A stretch of DNA of 64,000 nt, taken from contig CAJUGO010000006.1 in the NCBI GenBank assembly GCA_910585865.1, positions 4,970 through 68,969 on the forward strand, given 5' to 3'. The notes beneath the pieces are model-generated. The model searched no databases and was not told where the DNA came from. It was given only the letters and a program-made list of their open reading frames with translations. The DNA is from an uncultured Ruminococcus sp. (GTDB taxonomy: Bacteria; Bacillota; Clostridia; Oscillospirales; Acutalibacteraceae). Shown here piece after piece: positions 41,077 to 48,043 of the stretch (the stretch's first letter is position 1; every line of letters begins with the position of its first letter). The translations under genes were made by a program, and so were the position numbers.

Positions 41077-41700
41077 ATGGTAGAGATTAAAAATTATAAT
41101 AAAAAACTTAGTTCCAGACCAATATTAACAGATATAAACTATACCTTTGACTACGGTAAGATTTACGGACTTTACGGTCACAACGGTTCGGGCAAAACCA
41201 TGCTTTTGCGTGCAATCGCGGGCTTGATTGTTCCCGACAGCGGAAAGATAGTTATTGACGGAAAGCAACTGCACAAGGACATATCTTTTCCTCCGAGCAT
41301 AGGACTTGTGATTGAAAATATGAATCTTCTGCCGCAGTATAATGCATTTGATAATTTAAAGATACTTTCCAAAATTAAAAAAACTGCAACAGACGACGAC
41401 ATTGCCGAAGCCATCAGTCGAGTTGGATTAAAATCAGATCTCAAGGTAAAAAAATTCTCGCTTGGAATGAAGCAAAGGCTCAACATTGCTCAGGCGGTGT
41501 TTGAAAAACCAAATATTATTCTGCTTGATGAACCAACAAACGCACTAGACAGTGACGGTGTAAAGCTTATTTATAAATTGCTTGATGAAGAAAGAAAAAG
41601 AGGCTCTCTGGTAATTATTGCAACTCATCACAAAGAAGATTTAGAAGAGATTTGTGATGTTGTTTTAAAAATGTCGGAAGGTGAGCTGTATGAAGAGTAA
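41077..41700 (+). CDS. ABC transporter ATP-binding protein of the DUF2712 locus
   Basis: A 207-residue ATPase of the ABC-2/bacteriocin-exporter style. Walker A is GHNGSGKT, the Q-loop lies near VIENMNLLPQY, the signature is FSLGMKQRLNIAQ (an S-L-G-M-K-Q form, common in lantibiotic and bacitracin-type transporters), Walker B is IILLDEPTNALD and the H-loop is IIATHHKED. It is short, as expected for an export module. A GAGGTG site precedes it. The next gene overlaps its 3' end by 11 bases. It is the energy source of the locus. Confidence 0.93.
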   Translation: MVEIKNYNKKLSSRPILTDINYTFDYGKIYGLYGHNGSGKTMLLRAIAGLIVPDSGKIVIDGKQLHKDISFPPSIGLVIENMNLLPQYNAFDNLKILSKIKKTATDDDIAEAISRVGLKSDLKVKKFSLGMKQRLNIAQAVFEKPNIILLDEPTNALDSDGVKLIYKLLDEERKRGSLVIIATHHKEDLEEICDVVLKMSEGELYEE

Positions 41701-42670
41701 ATTATTTACATATAAAATTATCATACCCATTTGTATAATTTTTGCCGCACTGACCGCCTTTTCATTTTGGGCACATTCGGCTGTTGTTGTGCCCAGATTA
41801 GAAAAAATGGAGTATGACAAAGAATTTGGAATTCACGGTACTGAGGACGGACTATTTTTAATTAACGTTATTGATGACGGGAACGGTAAAAAGCATGGAA
41901 TATTAAGTTTATTTGATGGCGGATATTATGGTATTCAGGAAGCATATATTCCAAGTAGATATGATGGTATAAATATTACTGTTATTGAAGAGGATTCTTT
42001 TTCCGAATTTGACTGCCTTGAAAAAGTAGTAATTCCACAGTCTGATATTACAACTATAGAGAAAAAAGCTTTTAAAAATACAATTAATTTAAAGGAGATT
42101 TATATTCCGTCAAACGTAACCGACATAAGCTCTGACGCCTTTTACAACTGCAAGAATTTTACTATGTATGTTGAAGAGGGTTCGTATGCTGAAAAGTTTG
42201 CAGTTGAAAACAATATTAAATATGAATACTATACTCCTCAGCCGCCTGAACAGAAAAATACGGATTATTCAAAAGCAAAAAGAGGATACCACTATAATGA
42301 TTTCAATTATGATGTTTTATATTATAAGGATGAGCCGTTTTGTGCGATTTCATATAATCCTATGGGTAACGATACTGACCTGAAAGTGCCTGCGTATATT
42401 GATAACATTAAAGTAACTACCCTAAGTGAATATGCGTTTAATGATTGCTCTGTAGAAACAATTACACTGCCCGACACCGTGACTACCGTATGCAGCAGGG
42501 CTTTTTCGTGCGGCTCGTTAACTAAGGTTTACTTTACTAAAAGTGTTTCTTATATAGATAAATCAGCATTTGAGAATTCCCCGGATGTCGTTATGTGCGT
42601 ACCAAAAGATTCCTATGCATATAAATATGCCATAGAACATAATATAAAATTTGAGGAAATAAACAATTAA
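41690..42670 (+). CDS. Membrane-anchored BspA-type LRR_5 protein
   Basis: A 326-residue protein: an N-terminal membrane anchor (IIIPICIIFAALTAFSFWAHS), then two clusters of LRR_5 repeats of the BspA type: AYIPSRYDGINITVIEEDSF, CLEKVVIPQSDITTIEKKAF, LKEIYIPSNVTDISSDAFYN, and later VPAYIDNIKVTTLSEYAFND, TITLPDTVTTVCSRAF, LTKVYFTKSVSYIDKSAFEN. Each half ends in a similar phrase (SYAEKFAVENNIKYE and SYAYKYAIEHNIKFE). BspA LRRs mediate surface binding; here a role in immunity, receptor or scaffold is possible. It is coupled to the ABC ATPase gene (11-base overlap). Confidence 0.82.
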   Translation: MKSKLFTYKIIIPICIIFAALTAFSFWAHSAVVVPRLEKMEYDKEFGIHGTEDGLFLINVIDDGNGKKHGILSLFDGGYYGIQEAYIPSRYDGINITVIEEDSFSEFDCLEKVVIPQSDITTIEKKAFKNTINLKEIYIPSNVTDISSDAFYNCKNFTMYVEEGSYAEKFAVENNIKYEYYTPQPPEQKNTDYSKAKRGYHYNDFNYDVLYYKDEPFCAISYNPMGNDTDLKVPAYIDNIKVTTLSEYAFNDCSVETITLPDTVTTVCSRAFSCGSLTKVYFTKSVSYIDKSAFENSPDVVMCVPKDSYAYKYAIEHNIKFEEINN

Positions 42671-43071
42671 AGCTGCTTATAATACAGACAACATTATTAA
42701 AAAAGCAAATGTCCAAAAAATCTGCTTCTTCGGACATTGTATCGCTTATTAGAATACTTTATTTTTTAAGGCTCTCTGTAACATATGTTGGTGGTTAAAA
42801 ATATAAATAACTTTAACTAAAACCCCAACGGGCTTTAATTCACCCATTTCTGTATTTTAAAACGCATTTTTAGCTCTGCTCAAGCCCGCAAGCCTTTGAA
42901 AGGGATTGGACGAAACTTTGTATTTTTATTCCGCCCCAACATTTGAAATAGAGCTTATTTTACAGCCGCCATAAGCGGCTGTTATTTTTGCTGACAGCAG
43001 TCCGCTGTTAGTAAATCTGCTGCTTGCAAATATTTGGAAAATTAAAAATACAATTAAAATGGAAAATAATA
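42671..43071. other. Noncoding spacer with hairpins, possible degenerate repeat or RNA
   Basis: No convincing frame. AATGTCC (42708-42714) pairs with GGACATT (42732-42738); its T-run is on the minus strand, yet no minus-strand gene is nearby. Farther on, 42822-42940 contains GGGCTT/AAGCCC and repeated CCCCAAC elements. On the minus strand its AAGTTTCGTCC...CAAAGGCTTGCGGG phrasing resembles intergenic repeats I have seen in gut Firmicutes (recollection only). Confidence 0.35.
42962..42989 (+). terminator. Strong hairpin terminator in the spacer
   Basis: ACAGCCGC (42962-42969), CATAA loop, GCGGCTGT (42975-42982), then TATTTTT. It is probably the end of the DUF2712 locus transcript, or of an RNA encoded in the spacer. 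Confidence 0.8.
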
Positions 43072-43100
43072 TTGTTTTTAGTCGTCTTTTGTAGTATAAT
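43072..43100 (+). promoter_or_regulatory. Promoter of the DHHW gene
   Basis: TTGTTT (43072-43077), 17-base spacer, TATAAT (43095-43100). About 48 bases before the start codon at 43149. Confidence 0.55.
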
Positions 43101-43148
43101 TAAGCATATATTTTATCTTTCATCTATATTGTCTTTGGGAGAATTACT

Positions 43149-44411
43149 ATGAATAACCGCAATGACTATGATTATTTTGATTTAGATAATTTTGATGACA
43201 GCTATGACAGCCGTGATTACCGCCGCCGCTCTAACCGCGGTAACGGATCGTATAACCGCCGACCTGTTAAAAGACGCAATACCAGGCGTATAAGAAACCG
43301 TATTATAATAATTTCTTCCTTAATTATAATTCTTGCAGTTATAATTTTTATAGTTTCATTATTATTTAAGGGCTGCACAGACAGTGCACAACAGGCGCTT
43401 GCAGCTGTATCTACTGAAACTGTTTCAAAAACCTCCGTCTCAACTGATGATTCTGCTCAGCCTGATAAATCAGCATCGGATTTGACTTTTGTTACACCAC
43501 AGATAGATGATGATAATACTAACGGAGAAATGGTATACAATATATACGTATGGCACAATACAGGATTTGAGCTTTTTTCAAATGACGAATCCAGAGCGAA
43601 AAAGTATGCTGAGACAATAAACGGCTTTGCTAACCACTTTGGAAGTACTGTCAGCGTATACGATATGATTGTTCCTAATCACACCGAAATGGGACTTCCG
43701 CAAAGACTTAAAGACAGTGGTGCGCCTTCGGGTTCACAGGCTGATAATATAAAAAGTGCATATTCTGCTTTGTCAAATAAAGTTACCCCTATAAACTGTT
43801 ACAACCAGCTTGCTGAACATAACAAGGAATATATTTATTTTAAATCAGATCATCACTGGACAGGTCTGGGTGCATACTATGCTTACACTGCATTTGCAGA
43901 AGCAAAAAATCTTCCTGTTTTGCCGCTTGATGACTGCACAGAGAATAAAGTTGAAGGTTTTACGGGTTCGTTTACAAATACTGCCGGCGGACTTGACTCT
44001 GACACAGTAAGCTACTGGGAACTTCCATACAGTGTTACAATGGACATTACCGGCAGCGACGGCACTTCTAACACATATGACTCACCTTATTATCAGTATG
44101 CTGAAGGCGGAGCAAACACATACGGAGTATTTGTTATGGGAGATAATCCCCTTACAGTAATGAAATCAGATTCTCAAAATGCTCAAACAGGTAAAAAAAT
44201 TGCAGTAATAAAGGAAAGTTATGGCAATGCCTTTGTCCCTTATCTCACTTACAATTATGACGAAGTACATGTTATTGACTTTAGATATTACAATGGCAAC
44301 CTTGTAACGTACTGTCAGGAGAATAACATAGACGAGGTATTATTCCTTAACGGCATTATGAGTGCCAATACGCAAATACAGTTGGACAGTATGAGCAGTC
44401 TTTTTAATTGA
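43149..44411 (+). CDS. Membrane-anchored DHHW/AlgX-like SGNH hydrolase-fold protein
   Basis: A 420-residue protein. The cytoplasmic N-terminus is rich in Asp, Tyr and Arg (FDDSYDSRDYRRRSNRG), then a single membrane helix (RIIIISSLIIILAVIIFIVSLL) and an extracytoplasmic SGNH-like domain. Motifs are YFKSDHHWTGLGAYYAYTAF (DHHW, catalytic Asp-His pair) and AVIKESYGNAFVPYLTYNYD (catalytic Ser in KESYGN). Such proteins partner with MBOAT acyltransferases in O-acetylating surface polymers. The only MBOAT in the window lies 26 kb away at 15704. The start ATG has a GGGAG site. Confidence 0.85.
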   Translation: MNNRNDYDYFDLDNFDDSYDSRDYRRRSNRGNGSYNRRPVKRRNTRRIRNRIIIISSLIIILAVIIFIVSLLFKGCTDSAQQALAAVSTETVSKTSVSTDDSAQPDKSASDLTFVTPQIDDDNTNGEMVYNIYVWHNTGFELFSNDESRAKKYAETINGFANHFGSTVSVYDMIVPNHTEMGLPQRLKDSGAPSGSQADNIKSAYSALSNKVTPINCYNQLAEHNKEYIYFKSDHHWTGLGAYYAYTAFAEAKNLPVLPLDDCTENKVEGFTGSFTNTAGGLDSDTVSYWELPYSVTMDITGSDGTSNTYDSPYYQYAEGGANTYGVFVMGDNPLTVMKSDSQNAQTGKKIAVIKESYGNAFVPYLTYNYDEVHVIDFRYYNGNLVTYCQENNIDEVLFLNGIMSANTQIQLDSMSSLFN

Positions 44412-44452
44412 TTATAAATAAAGTGCAAATTACAGGAAAGGAGGCGGCAGCT

Positions 44453-45148
44453 ATGATAGCAGAAAACGTAAGAGTTAATGTATTTGGAAAAATAAATGAT
44501 AATCTCTATTCCGCATATATAAGTTCTTCAGATATGCAGAATAAAAGTACTTATGTTGTATCTCACAAGTATGTGAACGAATATTTTGAAGGCGTTGTTG
44601 TTGCTGTCGCTGAATTTGACGGGCTTGACGGAGAACGTCTTATAGTTGCACAGCCGGGAGAAGTATTTTACGAACCTGAATTGAGGAATTTGCTGTCGAA
44701 ACTGAGAAATATTAAACTCAAATCCATAACCTGTTTATATGAAAAATCCTGCGGTGCTATTATATTTTATAAGAATAAGCAAAATACTAAAATTTTGCTT
44801 GTAAAAAACAATAACGGCAGGTACTGGAGTTTTCCCAAAGGTCATATTGAGGAAGGCGAAAACGAAAAACAAACGGCTATACGTGAGATTAAGGAAGAAA
44901 CAGGACTTGATGTCGTTATTGAAAAAGGCTTTAGAGAAATCAGTGAATACTGTCCTTTTGGTAAAATCAGAAAGAGAGTTGTCTTCTTTCTTGCCCAGGC
45001 ATTTACTGATAATGTAAAAATTCAGGAGGAAGAAATTGACAGCTACATTTGGGTAGATTTGCAGCAGGCAAGAAAAATGTGTTCTTATGACAATGATTTG
45101 CGAATTATTGATAAGGCCGAAACTGCAATACATCTACTTAGAAACTAG
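44453..45148 (+). CDS. NUDIX hydrolase with pyrophosphatase-like N-terminal domain
   Basis: A 231-residue protein. Residues 105-230 are a NUDIX domain with an intact NUDIX box (GHIEEGENEKQTAIREIKEETGL), which hydrolyses nucleoside diphosphates linked to another moiety. Residues 1-95 (RVNVFGKINDNLYSAYISSS, VNEYFEGVVVAVAEFDGLDG) resemble a degenerate soluble inorganic pyrophosphatase domain. The ATG at 44453 has a perfect AAAGGAGG site; it overlaps nothing. The longer reading to 44408 lies in the DHHW gene tail. Substrate unknown. It is probably in one transcript with the DHHW gene, and a strong terminator follows. Confidence 0.85.
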   Translation: MIAENVRVNVFGKINDNLYSAYISSSDMQNKSTYVVSHKYVNEYFEGVVVAVAEFDGLDGERLIVAQPGEVFYEPELRNLLSKLRNIKLKSITCLYEKSCGAIIFYKNKQNTKILLVKNNNGRYWSFPKGHIEEGENEKQTAIREIKEETGLDVVIEKGFREISEYCPFGKIRKRVVFFLAQAFTDNVKIQEEEIDSYIWVDLQQARKMCSYDNDLRIIDKAETAIHLLRN

Positions 45149-45224
45149 CAATAACTCATTTGCAGGGATTGGTTTTGTACTTAATTGTGTTTCACATGAC
45201 AATTTAATGAAATATTTATATGCT

Positions 45225-45257
45225 CAAGTGACGATTTTGACGTCACTTGTTTTTTTA
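45225..45257 (+). terminator. Intrinsic terminator after the NUDIX gene
   Basis: CAAGTGACG (45225-45233), seven-base loop, CGTCACTTG (45241-45249), seven T. Confidence 0.9.
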
Positions 45258-45560
45258 TCTGTCTTAGTAAATACACAGCTGTTTTATCAGAAAATAAGTC
45301 TATTGCCGATGTTTGGATATATTTTTATCTTTGAGTATCCCGAAAACCTTCTCTCTAATGCGACTGACACTGGAAATGACGCACTGCTGAGAAAGATGGA
45401 ACCAGCATAGTGCAGATAATGCCTTTGTAAGATACCTATGACGGTTTCCTGCAAGGCTGTTTCATGTTTGTTATTATGCAAGATTTCCTCGTACCATAGG
45501 ATTCTTCTCAATTAAAGAAATCCTTATTGTAAAAATGACCTGAAAATCAAACACATAAAT
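45258..45560. other. Spacer without a convincing gene
   Basis: A 300-base region between the NUDIX gene terminator and the amylase terminator. A 74-codon TTG-initiated frame on the minus strand (45287-45511) is open but I do not recognise it, and it has only a weak binding site. Base composition is less A/T-rich than nearby spacers, hinting at a gene remnant. Confidence 0.3.
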
Positions 45561-45564
45561 GTGA

Positions 45565-45592
45565 AAACGGAGTTCCATATGGAACTCCGTTT
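45565..45592 (-). terminator. Terminator of the starch operon
   Basis: A perfect 28-base palindrome with arm AAACGGAGTTCCAT (45565-45578) and its exact complement (45579-45592), with TTTTCAC following on the minus strand. It lies 25 bases after the amylase stop. Confidence 0.8.
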
Positions 45593-45617
45593 AATAAATT
45601 ATTAAGTTGAAATCAGA

Positions 45618-48008
45618 TTATTTAGCAAATGATGAAGTACCGCCAATCTGACCATCAATACCTGTAAATCCGTTAGCGCAGCATACGTACACTCTCAGAT
45701 TAGCCTTACCCATAGTTGGAACTGTAAGTGTTCCGTTTGTAACATTTTGAACATCACCTGTAACAGCGTCAATATATTTACCGTTAGGAATATTCTTAAA
45801 TGTTGCGCCGCCAGAAATAGCTACGCATGCAAGGCTGTCAACATTATCAGCTGCATTAGTATAACGTCGGATATAAGCCATGTTACCTGATACATAGTTG
45901 CTGCTTGTTGTATACTGACCCTTCTGGAGAGCAGGAATAGCTCTGCGGATTGCGTTAAGCTTCTGGATGTGCTTTGCAAGCGGATAGTTAAGAGTTTCAG
46001 CTACTTCTCCTGATGCTGAAGTGTATTCACTAAAGTCAGTAGTTGCAACACTACCCTTAATGTGATCACCGAAGTATGCACGGCCTGAATCAGCAAGTGT
46101 AATGTTAAGACCTTCGTCAATTCTTACACCCTTCTGGAATTCTACCTCTGAACCGTAATACAAGCAAGGGATACCGCGGAATGTAAACATAAGATTGATA
46201 TTCTCTGCCCATGACTGAGTACCGCCCTCATATCTGTTGAATGTTCCTGGACCGTAGTCGTGTGAATCAACATACATTACGTTCCATGTAGCATCATTAT
46301 AATATTTATCATATGCTTTTGCTGTACCGTAAGCGCCTGCAGCAGTTCCAAAATTCCAATGCATTGCAAAGTCAATTACGCCCATACCTGAAGCCTGGCT
46401 TGTATCCGGGTCATGATATGCAAGACCATTGAGGAATGCGTTGTCACTTGTTGGCTGTTCAGAAGGATAGTAATTATCAATCCAATGGTCAAGTGTCAAG
46501 TTCATATTCTCACCAACTGCTTCAGCAGAATTTGACGAATTCCACTGACTTAGGTAAGAATCGTCCGGTTCAGCCCAAGTATAGAAAGGTGCTGATTCAC
46601 TTGCCATACCACGATACCAAGCATCAGTGTATCTTGTACAAACTTCACCGAACATATAGAAGCCTGCACCGCCTGCTCTGTTTAACTGCTCGTTATACAT
46701 AGCATTAAGAGATAAACGTGAAATATGTCTTACGGTATCAACACGAAAAGCATCAACACCCATATCAAGATACTTACTGTAAGCGTCTACTGTATACTTT
46801 GCAACTTCTGGATTCTCAGTGTTGAGGTCAACACAGTCGCCTGCAATCTGAGCATATTGTGTTGCATAATCATCCCAGTTATAGTTTCTCCAGTAACCGC
46901 TGTGATAATAGTTCTTGGAGTTAAACTCAGCTGAATCTGAGAACAGTCTTTCAGGCTGCTGCTTATCGTGTTCAATACCTGCTACAAAGCTTTCATAATT
47001 ACTTGCAGGTGCATTACTTGCCTGAGGGTCAATACCCTTCATAATCTTTAATCTCTGAGCATGCTGAACTGCAGGAAGCTGTGACCAATATTCTTCAGCA
47101 GATGAAAGTCCCCATGTGTCAAGGAGAAGATCTGTTGGAACCATACATTCCTCAATGTTTGAAAGGTCAGCATTTTCATCTTTATCAAACAGATGAGCAA
47201 AGTTTGATTCACCAAAATTACCTGTATGCTGCAATACAACGTCCTGTATAATTTTCATACCCTTCTGGTGTGCTGCCCTGATAAGATCTTTATAAGTAAA
47301 GTTATCGCTTTCATAACGAACGTCAACAGAGTTGAAGTCCATAGCATGATATCCGTGATAGTCATATCCTGAAGCATTTGTTACAACAGGAGTTATCCAA
47401 ATTGCTGAGAAACCAAGTGCCTTGATGTAATCAAGTTTGTCTGCAAGACCTTTGAAATCTCCGCGCCAAGCAGGGTCGCTGTCCGGATTGTTTGCCTGGG
47501 CATCATCCCAACAATGTACATTGTTGCCTGAATCGCCATCGTAAAAACGTGTAGTAATTACAAAATAGATAGTTTCTTCACGCATATCAACGCTGCTGAT
47601 AGGATCAGGCTCATGAGGATCATAATCTGTCCACTTGCCGTTTTCGCACCACCACTCGCCTACAGTGAGCTTCTGCTCCTTTGAGTGCTGGTTACCGTCT
47701 GCATCAGTAACAATTGCGTTAACCTTTGTTACATCATTAATAGTATAATTAAACCAACCATTGCCTTTTGTGAGCTTTTCGCCCGGGTAAGATTTTGACA
47801 TAGCACTGTTAGTTGGAAGTGAGTTCCATAAATATATATATGGCTGCGCTACTTCATCATCACTTACATGAATTATAATTCCTGTTTCGGTACTGTCTGC
47901 TGCTACTGAATCATTAGATGTTTCAGCAGCATTAACAGCAACAATACCTACGGTAACTACAATCATAAGGGCAAGAACAAGTGCGCACAACTTTCTGATT
48001 CTTGTCAT
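45618..48008 (-). CDS. Secreted GH13 alpha-amylase with N-terminal starch-binding module
   Basis: A 796-residue extracellular amylase. Signal peptide 1-28 (RKLCALVLALMIVVTVGIVAVNA), a CBM26-like starch-binding module at about 45-130 (PYIYLWNSLPTNSAM, WFNYTINDVTKVNAIVTD, GEWWCENGKWTDY), then a GH13 barrel with catalytic D424 (AFRVDTVRH), E455 (MFGEV) and D584 (VDSHDYG), and a C-terminal beta domain at about 690-775. No dockerin is present; the protein ends GGTSSFAK. It lies 35 bases after the CBM26-dockerin gene and is co-transcribed with it. It cleaves internal alpha-1,4 bonds in starch. The lack of a dockerin means it is free or held in some other way. Confidence 0.94.
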   Translation of the reverse strand: MTRIRKLCALVLALMIVVTVGIVAVNAAETSNDSVAADSTETGIIIHVSDDEVAQPYIYLWNSLPTNSAMSKSYPGEKLTKGNGWFNYTINDVTKVNAIVTDADGNQHSKEQKLTVGEWWCENGKWTDYDPHEPDPISSVDMREETIYFVITTRFYDGDSGNNVHCWDDAQANNPDSDPAWRGDFKGLADKLDYIKALGFSAIWITPVVTNASGYDYHGYHAMDFNSVDVRYESDNFTYKDLIRAAHQKGMKIIQDVVLQHTGNFGESNFAHLFDKDENADLSNIEECMVPTDLLLDTWGLSSAEEYWSQLPAVQHAQRLKIMKGIDPQASNAPASNYESFVAGIEHDKQQPERLFSDSAEFNSKNYYHSGYWRNYNWDDYATQYAQIAGDCVDLNTENPEVAKYTVDAYSKYLDMGVDAFRVDTVRHISRLSLNAMYNEQLNRAGGAGFYMFGEVCTRYTDAWYRGMASESAPFYTWAEPDDSYLSQWNSSNSAEAVGENMNLTLDHWIDNYYPSEQPTSDNAFLNGLAYHDPDTSQASGMGVIDFAMHWNFGTAAGAYGTAKAYDKYYNDATWNVMYVDSHDYGPGTFNRYEGGTQSWAENINLMFTFRGIPCLYYGSEVEFQKGVRIDEGLNITLADSGRAYFGDHIKGSVATTDFSEYTSASGEVAETLNYPLAKHIQKLNAIRRAIPALQKGQYTTSSNYVSGNMAYIRRYTNAADNVDSLACVAISGGATFKNIPNGKYIDAVTGDVQNVTNGTLTVPTMGKANLRVYVCCANGFTGIDGQIGGTSSFAK

Positions 48009-48043
48009 AATTAATTCTCCAATTCTTTTCTAAAGCAATTTAT

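Noticed and set aside
45287..45511. 74-codon minus-strand gene
   Set aside because: It has a TTG start, a weak binding site and no family resemblance; kept only as a spacer note.
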